Shown here: piece by piece, positions 25,847 through 34,322 of the stretch | Layout of the letters: every line of letters starts with the position of its first letter | How positions within the stretch are numbered: position 1 is the first letter of the stretch | Assembly (NCBI GenBank): GCA_964429855.1 | Contig: CAYSDM010000046.1 | Coordinates: 1 to 43,880 of the forward strand | DNA from: CALLMM01 sp964429855 | Lineage (GTDB): Bacteria; Armatimonadota; Chthonomonadetes; Chthonomonadales; CAJBBX01 | DNA: 43,880 nt | Reading direction: 5' to 3' | Position numbers and translations under genes: made by a program | The notes under the pieces: model-generated | The model's input: only the letters and a program-made list of their open reading frames with translations | The model's database searches: none | What the model was told of the DNA's origin: nothing

Positions 25847-28462
25847 CTAACGGCTCTGTATCAGAACGCGCGCCTGATGCGGGGACATCGGCAGACGCAG
25901 CGTTCTGGATACGGTGAACGTCTCTCCGGTCCGCGCATCCCTCCATGCTCCCGATAATCCGGCAGGCAGGGTGACCGTGCTCTCGACCGCCTCCGGCTGG
26001 AAGCTGATGAGAACCAGCGCCTTCTGTCCCTTCGTCTCCCGCAGGCACGCAAAGACTCCGTCGGTCGCCTGCGCCGATTGATAGTCCGCCGAACCCGTTC
26101 GGAGCGCAGGCAGCTTTTTTCGCAGTCCGTAGATCGCCGCCAGATACTCCACATGCGACTCGCCCGTTCCGCCGTAGACCGCCGGATCCTCATCTCCCTG
26201 ATAGAGCATCGGCACGCCCTCAATGAAGGCGCACAACGCCAGCAGAGCGCGCATTCGCCCGGAGCCGTAGAGACGCGCCGGACGCTGCTTCTGGAACGTC
26301 CAGGAGACTGTATCGTGATTGCTGATCCAGCGCATCTTGAGCGCGCCGGGAGGCAGGGTCTGCTGCTGATCATGAAGGAACTGCTGCATCGCGCGCGCCC
26401 ACTCCGTCGGTTGCGCCTTACGCTCCTGAAGGTCTGCCATCAGGAAATAGAGCTGCGCGTCATAGGTCAGATCCGCCACGCGATAGAAGATGTTCGCGCC
26501 GGTGTACTCCTCCGGCAGCACAACGACCTCCCGTTGAACCTGTTGATAGCCTTCACGAATGGCGCGATTCATGCCCAGCGCGCCCGCCAGAGTCGAGAGC
26601 GAAGGACGATTGCCGCGCTGCGGATTCCAGTTCGGAGGACTGCCCGCGCCGCAGTCCACCCGCGCCCCGACCGCGCCGAACTCCCGTCCGCCCCATGCCG
26701 CTGCCCTCTTCATATAGTCCTGCCAGCCGGGATGCGCGTTGTCGAAAGCGTACTGATTCCATACATAGGTGAACTTGCCGTCGGGTTCGCGGCATATCCA
26801 GTCCGGATTCTCCTTCGCCAGCGGGGTAAAATCCGGCGGACCGTGCGGAACCAGATCGAACATCAACCGTATGCCCCGCTGACCGCTCTCCGCGGAAAGC
26901 CGCTTCAACTCCTCCGGCGATCCGTAAAGCGGGCTGACCCGGAAGTGATCGAACGGAGAGTAGAGGTTCCAGACCTGTCCATCGCCATGCTCCCAGATCG
27001 GTAGAAACCAGAGCAGGTCTATCCCCATGCGCTGAAGGGTCGGCAGGTAGGCGCGTATCGCCTCAAAGCCGCCGTAGGTGCGGTAGTTCAGTTCGGGAGG
27101 ACCGCCCGGATGCCCGCAGTAGAGCGTTTTCTCCCGCAGCCGGGAGAGACCGCCGGAGGGAGCGCGCAGCCCGATCTGCCGGTAGACCGCCTGCACGCCC
27201 TGAAGCGCCTCATTCCGGGAGCCGCGAGTCAGCCAGAAATACTGCCTGCCCAGTGTCACGCTCTGCCCTGGAGCCAGCCGGATAATGATGCTCTGCGGGT
27301 GTCGTATCTCTGCGCCTGCGCCTGCCCGACGCACCGCGACCGGGGCGAACTCCTCCTCGCAGTGATACCATGCGCCCAGTCCCCGCCGCTTTCCTTCATC
27401 CCACAGGATCGCCAGCGGATCCTGGCTGCGCGATCCCAGCATTTCGCCATCCTCAAGGGAGCGCAGCGGCACGTCTCCGACAAGCAGACTGCCGGGAAGG
27501 ATCACGCTCTGCCGCGTGCCGACCGAAAAGGCGGGCGACGGATAGGTTATGGTCTGAACCAGCTTCTCCTGTGCAGAGAGGTTGCGAATCGTCAACTGCC
27601 GAGAGAAGAGCGACGCGCCGTCCGGCAGGAGATACTCCATCGCATACTCGAATTCACTTGAGCGCGCCGTCATACGCAGAACGGCGCTCTTTCCCCGGCG
27701 CGTCCGGCTGTGCGCGGATAACGGCGGCGCCTCCTGAAGGGGAGGCTTCAGCGCGGAGCGCAGACCGAGGACAACCGGTCCGGCAATGCCGCCGTCATAC
27801 GCGCCGTTGGTGACCTTCAGAAGCAGAATGTTGGGGCGGTCACGTCGGAGAAGCCTGCCGGGAATCCGGTAGAAGCGCGGCGTCTCCCAGTAGTGCGGCG
27901 TCTCCTGTCCGGTTCCGCCGATTCGCTGCCCGTTCAGATAGGCGGCATCGAAATCATCCACCGCCCCGATCACCAGCGCCATCTCCCCTGCCGACCAGCC
28001 CGAAGGCAGCGAAAACGGCCGACGATACCAGAAGTCGCCCGCGCGATTATGCAGGCGGTCATCGCCCGTGCCCCGACGGCTCGGAACCCCGGTCGTCTCC
28101 CACTTCACGCCGTCGAATCGCTCCTGCAGGAATGGCGCCGCTTCCGAAGCCGATGGAGGAGATGGAGTATAGAGCCAGTCGCCCGCCAGCGAGAGAGCCT
28201 TGCCGCGCTCCAGCGCGCGTTGAATGGCGGCGGTATCCAGCTTCGGAACGCCGGGGGGCGTCATCAGGGCGCGGACCGGCGCGCCGACCGCCAGTTCCGT
28301 CCCGTCCTGCCGATCCGTCAAACCGATCCATGCGCCGCTCTGCGGATCAAAGCGAAGCGAGAGGTTTCGATTTTCCAGCATCAGCGGCTTCGCATTCGGT
28401 ATCGCTTGCGCCGCGACCGCCCCGAACGCTAGCAGCAGGGCGAGCAGTATCAGCTTCTCCAT
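25847..28462 (-). CDS. Secreted GH13-family glycoside hydrolase with jelly-roll module
   Basis: 871 residues with signal peptide LILLALLLAFGAVAAQA. Residues about 95-230 form a GH2-like sugar-binding jelly roll (GDFWYRRPFSLPSGW, VIGAVDDFDAAYLNGQRIG). The GH13 barrel follows: region I FDLVPHG, region II GARVDCGAG with nucleophile Asp603, region III VLPEEYTG with Glu651 or Glu652 as acid/base, and region IV SNHDT with His716 and Asp717. The catalytic triad is complete, so activity on an alpha-glucan or related sugar is likely, though region I is atypical (Pro in place of Asn). A C-terminal beta domain ends the protein. It is the last gene of the minus-strand operon and its stop directly abuts the glycosyltransferase stop. 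Confidence 0.85.
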   Translation of the reverse strand: MEKLILLALLLAFGAVAAQAIPNAKPLMLENRNLSLRFDPQSGAWIGLTDRQDGTELAVGAPVRALMTPPGVPKLDTAAIQRALERGKALSLAGDWLYTPSPPSASEAAPFLQERFDGVKWETTGVPSRRGTGDDRLHNRAGDFWYRRPFSLPSGWSAGEMALVIGAVDDFDAAYLNGQRIGGTGQETPHYWETPRFYRIPGRLLRRDRPNILLLKVTNGAYDGGIAGPVVLGLRSALKPPLQEAPPLSAHSRTRRGKSAVLRMTARSSEFEYAMEYLLPDGASLFSRQLTIRNLSAQEKLVQTITYPSPAFSVGTRQSVILPGSLLVGDVPLRSLEDGEMLGSRSQDPLAILWDEGKRRGLGAWYHCEEEFAPVAVRRAGAGAEIRHPQSIIIRLAPGQSVTLGRQYFWLTRGSRNEALQGVQAVYRQIGLRAPSGGLSRLREKTLYCGHPGGPPELNYRTYGGFEAIRAYLPTLQRMGIDLLWFLPIWEHGDGQVWNLYSPFDHFRVSPLYGSPEELKRLSAESGQRGIRLMFDLVPHGPPDFTPLAKENPDWICREPDGKFTYVWNQYAFDNAHPGWQDYMKRAAAWGGREFGAVGARVDCGAGSPPNWNPQRGNRPSLSTLAGALGMNRAIREGYQQVQREVVVLPEEYTGANIFYRVADLTYDAQLYFLMADLQERKAQPTEWARAMQQFLHDQQQTLPPGALKMRWISNHDTVSWTFQKQRPARLYGSGRMRALLALCAFIEGVPMLYQGDEDPAVYGGTGESHVEYLAAIYGLRKKLPALRTGSADYQSAQATDGVFACLRETKGQKALVLISFQPEAVESTVTLPAGLSGAWRDARTGETFTVSRTLRLPMSPHQARVLIQSR

Positions 28463-28477
28463 CGGTTCGAGTCCTCT

Positions 28478-29452
28478 CTACATCCGCCAGTCGAAGACCG
28501 CCGCCAGTTTGCGCCAGCGATTATGCAGAAGATCCTGATAGACTCGCTGCGCCTCGTCGGGCGGAGCCGTCTCGATGAGATTGGAGACGCGCACGCGCCC
28601 CTCGTCCAGCCATCGCAGGGCGGCGGACAGATTGCCGTAGATGCTGTTGGTCTGGAACGGCGTCTCGTGGAGCGGCAGTTCCCACTCCCATCCGCTCCGC
28701 AAAACGACGTAGTTATGGAAGATCGGGTGCAGCAGAGCATGGGCGGTCAGGTCGGTGCGACGCTGCCAGGGAACGCCGACCAGCGTCACCTCGCCGCGTT
28801 TGCGAACCGCCCGGCAGCAGTCGAGAACCGCCTGCTCATGCCCGGAGCACTCCACCGCCAGCGCGACCTGTCCGGCAATCGCCGGATCGTCGAGAGGCAC
28901 GCGGTCGCGCACATCTGTCAGACCGTTCTGCAGAGCGAATTCGCGCCGCACCGCGTCGGGATCGCAGGCGGTCACCACATAGCCGCAGGAGTGAAATATC
29001 TGCGCCGCCAGATGCCCCACCGGCCCCAGTCCAGTGATCAGCGCCCGCTGAGGCGGACGCGCGACGGTGGTGGTCAGCGTGCTCATCGAGACGCCCATTA
29101 GACGGGCAAAGACCGCCTCCTCCGACGCCAGAGAATCCGGTACGCGCAGCGCGCCCTCCATCGCCACCCGCTGCCAGGAGCGATGTCCCCCCAGACAGAA
29201 CGCGCGGTCTCCCGCCTGAAGACCGGCAACCTCGCTTCCGATCTGCTCGATCATAAACACGGCGGCATATCCCACCTGCGCCGGGAAATTCCCCCCCAGA
29301 TAGCCGCCCTGAAGTTCCGTCCCCGCGCTGACCAGCGTTGCCAGCGTGCTGCCCGCCACCTCGCGGGGACCGAGCGGAACGGCGCTTCGCTCCACCGGCA
29401 GCAACTCCGCCTTCTCCCGCGCTGTGATCGTGATGACATAATCGGTCGTCAC
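28478..29452 (-). CDS. MDR-family (zinc-binding-like) alcohol/polyol dehydrogenase
   Basis: 324 residues with a GTG start that overlaps the TGA of the upstream isomerase gene (GTGA at 29449-29452). Medium-chain dehydrogenase fold: an N-terminal catalytic domain (VSAGTELQGGYLGGNFPAQV), then a Rossmann domain with GLGPVGHLAAQIFHSCGY, near residues 141-158, and the NAD(P)-binding Asp in VTACDPDAVR. The structural-zinc cysteine loop is absent and the catalytic-zinc ligands are not clear, so it may be zinc-free. It lies 15 bases before the GH13 gene. With the isomerase upstream it probably oxidises a sugar or polyol. Confidence 0.85.
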   Translation of the reverse strand: MTTDYVITITAREKAELLPVERSAVPLGPREVAGSTLATLVSAGTELQGGYLGGNFPAQVGYAAVFMIEQIGSEVAGLQAGDRAFCLGGHRSWQRVAMEGALRVPDSLASEEAVFARLMGVSMSTLTTTVARPPQRALITGLGPVGHLAAQIFHSCGYVVTACDPDAVRREFALQNGLTDVRDRVPLDDPAIAGQVALAVECSGHEQAVLDCCRAVRKRGEVTLVGVPWQRRTDLTAHALLHPIFHNYVVLRSGWEWELPLHETPFQTNSIYGNLSAALRWLDEGRVRVSNLIETAPPDEAQRVYQDLLHNRWRKLAAVFDWRM

Positions 29453-30282
29453 AGCGTGATGCCCTCCTCTTTCGCCACCGAGCGAATATAGTCGCCCGCC
29501 AGCGCATACTCTTCCGGCGTCGGAAGGTGTTCCAGCATCAGCGGCGTGTCAGGCTCCAGACGATTCATCTCCTGCAGGAAGGCGCGGTAGTCCAGCCCTC
29601 CCAGTCCCGGACGCGCCTCATCCAGGTGCACCGTCAGGCGTCCGTGCAGCAGAATATCCTTGGCGTGACAGCCTTTGATATGCGGTCCCAGCAGCCGGAA
29701 ACACTCCCGGATGAGATCGCCGCTGCGGAAGTAACGCTGCGGGCTGCACACGATATTTACCGGGTCGAGATGGACGCCGAAACCCGGACGGTCTATCGCC
29801 CGGATAAGCTGCGCGTAGCTCTCCGGCGAGTCGGGATACATCCATGGCATCGTCTCCAGCGCGTAACAGGTGCGGGTCGGTTTCACGGCGTCAATGATCT
29901 CCCGCACCATCTCCACAATCCGGTCAAACGTCGCCGGGGTCAGGTTATCGGGATGCGGACCGTCCCACTGCTCGCCGCAGGAGCCGGCGATATTGACGCA
30001 GCAGCGCGCCCCGATCCGATCCGCCAGCGCAAGCTGTGTCTTGCAGGTCTGGAGCGCGGCTTGGCGGGTCACTTCGTCCGAACTGAGCGGATTGCTCCAC
30101 GCGCCCACCTCCGCAATCACAATATCCGCCTCTCTCGCCGCCCTCTCATAGGCGCGAACCACGTCATCTGAGGCTCCGGCATCCACCGGACAGTAGGCAG
30201 CGCGATAGCCGTGCTGCCGAACGGCGGCGACCCACCGCTCTGGAGTGGAGGCGTCGGCAAACAGCGGTCCTCCTAAACGCAT
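29449..30282 (-). CDS. Sugar phosphate isomerase/epimerase-like TIM-barrel protein
   Basis: 277 residues from ATG 30282, chosen because AAAGGAGAT lies just upstream; a longer frame to 30321 lacks a site. It belongs to the xylose isomerase-like TIM-barrel (AP endonuclease 2) superfamily. The four metal ligands are visible: Glu143 in YALETMPW, Asp173 in GVHLDPVN, His206 in GCHAKD and Glu251 in LMLEHLP. Intact ligands suggest an active isomerase, epimerase or dehydratase for a sugar or inositol derivative. It is co-translated with the MDR dehydrogenase, which often uses the same pathway intermediate. Confidence 0.88.
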   Translation of the reverse strand: MRLGGPLFADASTPERWVAAVRQHGYRAAYCPVDAGASDDVVRAYERAAREADIVIAEVGAWSNPLSSDEVTRQAALQTCKTQLALADRIGARCCVNIAGSCGEQWDGPHPDNLTPATFDRIVEMVREIIDAVKPTRTCYALETMPWMYPDSPESYAQLIRAIDRPGFGVHLDPVNIVCSPQRYFRSGDLIRECFRLLGPHIKGCHAKDILLHGRLTVHLDEARPGLGGLDYRAFLQEMNRLEPDTPLMLEHLPTPEEYALAGDYIRSVAKEEGITL

Positions 30283-30330
30283 CGGTATCTCCTTTCCATA
30301 GAGGAACCTGTTCTCCTTCAAGAATAGAAG

Positions 30331-30388
30331 GGCTGCATGGCTTGACTTTCACGTTGAGCGCTATGCAAGCCGTCCTGTCAGCGCAGCC
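30331..30388. repeat. Nested inverted repeats
   Basis: GGCTGC (30331-30336) with GCAGCC (30383-30388), and inside them GGCTTG (30339-30344) with CAAGCC (30366-30371), form a two-step foldable unit upstream of the sugar isomerase gene. It lies beside the direct-repeat block and may be part of one dispersed intergenic element. Confidence 0.5.
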
Positions 30389-30479
30389 AAACATTGTCCT
30401 GTCGAGCGCAGCGAGACATCTTGCGATTCTTCGCTTTCGCTCAGAATGACAGCCGGGCTGCGCCTCGCTCAGAATGACA
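30389..30479. repeat. Dispersed-repeat-like intergenic element with CGCTCAGAATGACA copies
   Basis: CGCTCAGAATGACA occurs at 30438-30451 and 30466-30479, and GATTCTTCGC precedes the first. Beside them is TGTCGAGCGCAGCGAGACA (near 30400-30418), close to a palindrome. Read on the minus strand this is the TGTCATTCTGAGCG...GAAGAATC type of sequence, which recurs between genes in many unrelated bacterial genomes (from memory, not searched). It lies in the 223-base gap between the two minus-strand glycosidase-operon blocks. Confidence 0.6.
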
Positions 30480-30505
30480 TCTACCCAAACTATCTGGACG
30501 ACGTA

Positions 30506-33500
30506 CTAGTCGGGGATCAGCTTCGGTTCTCCCCATACCGCCCAGTCGAAGTTGTAATCGCCTTGAGCGTCGGTGATCAGCGACAGCACGATCGGCTTGC
30601 CAGCCCAGCCGCTCAGGTCCACCTCCACCGGGATCCAGCCGCTGTCGCGCAAGACGAGGCGCCGGAATATCTCTCGGCCGTTGACGGCGATCACAAACTC
30701 TACGCCGTTGGACCTCGACCCGTCTGCCAGTCCAATCGCTGTTGTCAGGCGCAGGGGGCGGGCAGGCAGGTGCAGCCAGTAGTCGGCTATGGAGCGTCCG
30801 TCGGGGGGCGGGTGCAGCATCAGAGCAGAGCGTTTCACGCCTTGGCAGGCGCTCTCCACAACCGCGCCCATGTAGAGTTTGGAGGCGGGCGCTTCGATCC
30901 CGGTTGGGAGGAGGAGGCAGCTATGCCAGGCGGTCTTGAGCAGATCGAACGGCAGAGCGACCGGCGCCGGTTCGCCAAAGGCTAGAGTCAGCGTGTTGGG
31001 CAGGGGCAGGCGCACCCGGCACGCATCGGGAGCGATCCGGGTGATCTCCGCCTCGCCCTGCGCCGCCAGCGCCCACGTGTCGCGCTGCAAACCCCGCAGC
31101 AGCAGGGTCTGCGGCGTCGGCGGGGCCTCCGATCGGATCTGCACGGACGGCTGTTCGATCCGTCCCCAATCGTAGGAGGGATCGCCTTTGGGTCCGGGGT
31201 CCGCCTCGATCCGCAGACGGATGGCGCGTCCGCGAAACTCGGACAGATCCAGCGTCAACACTGTTGCGTCAGAAGAGGCATAGTGCGTCTCCGCGCTCTT
31301 CTGACGGGCTCCATCGTCAGCGATTACGCGGAAGGTGATGCCGTCGGAGAGTCCCGGCGCGCCGGTTCCCAGTCGCACGCGGGCGGAGAACAGGGTGGAG
31401 GCGTTGTCGGGCAGCGGAAGGCGGTACTCGAGGAAGGTGAGCGTGCGCTGCGAGGCGTTAGGAGGGGTGATGCCGTTGGCCTTCCACGGAGGATGAATGG
31501 TGAAACCGTCCACATCCGGAGAGGCGGAGGCGCCGGTCTGCGTATCCTCAAACGCAAGCCCTTCGTATCGCTGCTCCGTGCCGTCCGCCAGGCGCACGCC
31601 CCCTTCTACCTGCCGGTTGTACTCCCAGAGCCGCAGGATGCCGCCTCGGTCGCGGGAGTCGAGGGTGAATCGCGCCAAAAGCCGATGACTACCGGCGCGC
31701 GAGACATGGAAGCCCTGGGGCAGCGCGGCAAGGTGCAGGGTGGTGAGGCTGCGCGGTGCGGGAGACCAGGGGTAGCTGCGCTGCGGATCCAATCCGAATA
31801 TCCGCTTTGCGTCGTAGGCGAGCCAGCCGGGAATGGAGCCAGACACCTCGGCACTGGCCACGCCCTCGATCCTCCGCCACACAACGCTCTGCCTGCCGCT
31901 TCTCTCCCGGACGGCGAAGACGATTCCCTGGTCTTGCCGATAGGCGGCGCGCCGTCCGTCTGCCAGTCGGTAGACGAAGCGGTCACCCGAATCCCAGGGC
32001 GTATCGAAGTCGGGGACAGGCAGCGTTTGCTGGAAGAGACGCGCCATCTGCATCAACTGCTGCAGGTGCAGAGAGGGGGTCGCCATCTGCTCGCGGCTGG
32101 GCCAGGCGTAGGTCGGCAGAACGCCGAATCGCTCGTATCCCTGCTGGTAGGCGACGTAGAACGGCGTCTCTTCGGGGTTGGGGTAGCCCAGATAGCCGTA
32201 GAGGTGGGTATAGGGCGCGAGCACGGCGGAGCTGATCGGGTGCGCCATGGCGATCAGGTGTCTGCTCCAGGTGCGGTCGGTGCTGTTGATGCCCAACAGG
32301 TGCCTCTGGGCGAACGCTTCGTAGACGCCGGTGATCTCGTTCAGTCCCTCTCCGCTCAGAGCCACCTGCGGCAGCGCCTCCCGCAGTTCCCGGTGAAGCG
32401 CCAGATTGCCCTGGATACAGTTCATGCCGTCAATCAAACCGTTGTCGTCGTTGAGGATCACCAGCGTCTGGTCCAGATGCAGGGCGTCCACCCTGTATTT
32501 GCGATAGACCTCGACCATCCGCTCCACAAACAGCTTGCGCCAGGCGCGGGAGGCAGGATTGATATAGGCGAACTTGATCGGCGGGTCGGCGCGAGTCCAG
32601 TCCCACCACTGAAGCTCTTTGGTCAGCGGATCGCGCATCTGCCACTTTTTGAACGTGGCGTAGAGCGGATGCTTCGGATCACAGCCGAAATAGTTTACGT
32701 GGGGCATCACCCGGAAACCGAGCCGGTGCGCCTCCTTGACGAACGGCTCAAAGTCGGGCGAAGCGGTATAGTCGGGATAGTTGCGGTCGTACTCGTCCTT
32801 ACGCCAGCCGGGCAGGTAGAGCAGGGTCTGCTTCGGATTACACCGTTTTGCCAGTTCCGCCAGCAGCGCCCGGTCCAGGTTCATGGTCACCACGAAGCGG
32901 ATCTGGCGCACCCAGGCGGGCTGTATCTGCGACAGCGGCTGCGGCTTCAGCCTGGTCTGCATCCATCGCCGGTAGAGCGCCGCGCCATTCTGCCAGTTGC
33001 CGCGATAGGGAGTGATCCGCCAGCGCGAGGAGACGATCCGGGATCTCGGTTCAAAGGGCGCGAGGTTGCGGCTCTCAAACCGCATCCGAAAACCCTGCCG
33101 GGTCTTCTCGAGGATCAGATTCTTGAAACGATAGTCCGGGTCTTCCGCCCGGATAAGAAAGCCGCCGCGCCTTCCCTGAATCAGCGCGAAGGGAGCCTCC
33201 CATCCAAGCGGATAGTCGAACAGGCGCGTGCCAGGCGGCGCATCCGCGCCAAACTTCAGCCCGCTGCTGCCGGGAACCAGCACCTCAAAGCGATCCGGTA
33301 TCTCGGCGATACCCCAGGAGATTCCATACAGCCCCTTCTGAACCGCCTCTCCCTCCTGCGTAATCAGCAGATCGCCGGTGCGCGGCTCAATGGCGAACCG
33401 TGTCTGCATCCGGGCGCGCAAACCGCCGGAGGTGTCGCGCCAGATCGCCGTATGGATGACGGAGCGTTTCGCGTCCGCCTGCGTTGTCTGCCCCGATTCC

Positions 33501-33730
33501 GGCGTCATCTCCGGCTCGCCCATCCGATGCAGCCCTGAGAGCGGGCGGTAGGTTTTCGGCATAAGCGCCAGAGTCTCGCCCGTCTGTCTGTGAGTGAGAG
33601 TCACGATCTGCCCGGCGCGAACCTGCGCCGAGAGGGCTGCGGAGGAGAGCGTATCGGTCTGCGCCGCCGCCGGCAAAAGGCTTCCAGGCGACACAAGCAG
33701 AGACAGTATCAGCGCGATGGTGTATCTCAT
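30506..33730 (-). CDS. Large secreted DUF6259-like glycoside hydrolase
   Basis: 1074 residues from ATG 33730, with AGGAGG 5 bases upstream; a longer frame to 33814 overlaps the neighbour. Signal peptide ALILSLLVSPGSLLPAAAQ. A beta-supersandwich (about 25-285) is followed by a TIM barrel (about 300-620) with YRVDALHLDQTL (Asp420, likely nucleophile) and ALSGEGLNE (Glu461, likely acid/base). The C-terminal third carries two beta modules, ending DPGPKGDPSYDWGRIE near 845 and DAQGDYNFDWAVWGEPKL at the end. They resemble the module of the GH at 10623. Its start overlaps the stop of an acyl-carrier-like gene by four bases. Specificity is unknown. Confidence 0.8.
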   Translation of the reverse strand: MRYTIALILSLLVSPGSLLPAAAQTDTLSSAALSAQVRAGQIVTLTHRQTGETLALMPKTYRPLSGLHRMGEPEMTPESGQTTQADAKRSVIHTAIWRDTSGGLRARMQTRFAIEPRTGDLLITQEGEAVQKGLYGISWGIAEIPDRFEVLVPGSSGLKFGADAPPGTRLFDYPLGWEAPFALIQGRRGGFLIRAEDPDYRFKNLILEKTRQGFRMRFESRNLAPFEPRSRIVSSRWRITPYRGNWQNGAALYRRWMQTRLKPQPLSQIQPAWVRQIRFVVTMNLDRALLAELAKRCNPKQTLLYLPGWRKDEYDRNYPDYTASPDFEPFVKEAHRLGFRVMPHVNYFGCDPKHPLYATFKKWQMRDPLTKELQWWDWTRADPPIKFAYINPASRAWRKLFVERMVEVYRKYRVDALHLDQTLVILNDDNGLIDGMNCIQGNLALHRELREALPQVALSGEGLNEITGVYEAFAQRHLLGINSTDRTWSRHLIAMAHPISSAVLAPYTHLYGYLGYPNPEETPFYVAYQQGYERFGVLPTYAWPSREQMATPSLHLQQLMQMARLFQQTLPVPDFDTPWDSGDRFVYRLADGRRAAYRQDQGIVFAVRERSGRQSVVWRRIEGVASAEVSGSIPGWLAYDAKRIFGLDPQRSYPWSPAPRSLTTLHLAALPQGFHVSRAGSHRLLARFTLDSRDRGGILRLWEYNRQVEGGVRLADGTEQRYEGLAFEDTQTGASASPDVDGFTIHPPWKANGITPPNASQRTLTFLEYRLPLPDNASTLFSARVRLGTGAPGLSDGITFRVIADDGARQKSAETHYASSDATVLTLDLSEFRGRAIRLRIEADPGPKGDPSYDWGRIEQPSVQIRSEAPPTPQTLLLRGLQRDTWALAAQGEAEITRIAPDACRVRLPLPNTLTLAFGEPAPVALPFDLLKTAWHSCLLLPTGIEAPASKLYMGAVVESACQGVKRSALMLHPPPDGRSIADYWLHLPARPLRLTTAIGLADGSRSNGVEFVIAVNGREIFRRLVLRDSGWIPVEVDLSGWAGKPIVLSLITDAQGDYNFDWAVWGEPKLIPD

Positions 33731-34176
33731 CCGGTCCTCCTGCTTCTCGAAAGCTCCCTGACCTTGATAGTCAGGCTGTCTACGACATCCCCCAGCGTCC
33801 TCCACCTCCGACACTCCTCGTCGGCTATCGCAATGTCGTACGCTTCCTCCATGCAGATCATAAATTCCACGACCTCCAGATCGTCCCAGGGCATCTGAAA
33901 GACGATCTCAAAAGGGTCGTCCGGCAGGAAATGGTCGTTGGGATACGCATACTGCTTCTGCGCCCATCGGCATAGAGAGCGCGCTGTCTGGAGCCGAACC
34001 GGATCGCTTCCCCATACGGCCGGGTCGGGCGCTTGGCGTTGGAGAAGCTGCCGTCGGATATCCTCCGCCACCTCGGCATACCGGGCGTTCCTCGGCGAGA
34101 ACCACGCGAGAAAGGGAATCCAGTCCCACAGGGACGCAGCAGGCGTGAAGTTGTCGGGCCATTGCAGCGGCTGCAT
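33727..34176 (-). CDS. Acyl-carrier-protein-like protein lacking the attachment serine
   Basis: 149 residues. The C-terminal 60 residues have an ACP-like pattern: PWDDLEVVEFMICMEEAYDI then IADEECRRWRTLGDVVDSL, as in the D-S-L motif, acidic helix II and T-x-x-D ending of carrier proteins. The serine that would receive phosphopantetheine is replaced by Asp99, so it cannot be charged in the usual way. DUF1493-type ACP homologues are the nearest known parallel. The N-terminal 90 residues (WDWIPFLAWFSPRNARY) are unfamiliar. Its TGA overlaps the ATG of the DUF6259-like glycosidase, so it is translationally coupled to a secreted enzyme while itself lacking a signal. The ribosome-binding site at ATG 34176 is weak. 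Confidence 0.65.
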   Translation of the reverse strand: MQPLQWPDNFTPAASLWDWIPFLAWFSPRNARYAEVAEDIRRQLLQRQAPDPAVWGSDPVRLQTARSLCRWAQKQYAYPNDHFLPDDPFEIVFQMPWDDLEVVEFMICMEEAYDIAIADEECRRWRTLGDVVDSLTIKVRELSRSRRTG

Positions 34177-34322
34177 TGCGTTTCGATAAAGGATGTCCGC
34201 ATCCTCCCCGGCAAAAAGAGAGGAGTTCGCGCAGGGAAACCATAACCTTTTCTTGAGAGTTCGCGAACCGGCGGGGAACTCCCTACTCCGGTTCCAAACA
34301 TTTACAGACAGAGTAAGAACCC
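34177..34322. promoter_or_regulatory. Divergent intergenic region between the ACP-like gene and galT
   Basis: It contains a perfect palindrome GTTCGCGAAC (34259-34268) and an inverted repeat GAACCGG (34265-34271) / CCGGTTC (34288-34294). Both genes point away from this gap, so an operator for a shared regulator is plausible. No clear -35/-10 pair is visible. Confidence 0.45.

Noticed and set aside
31283..33538. Plus-strand 751-codon open frame opposite the DUF6259-like glycosidase
   Set aside because: It is a shadow of the true minus-strand gene: it has no recognisable domain, is rich in Arg, Gln and His, and overlaps a gene with clear motifs.
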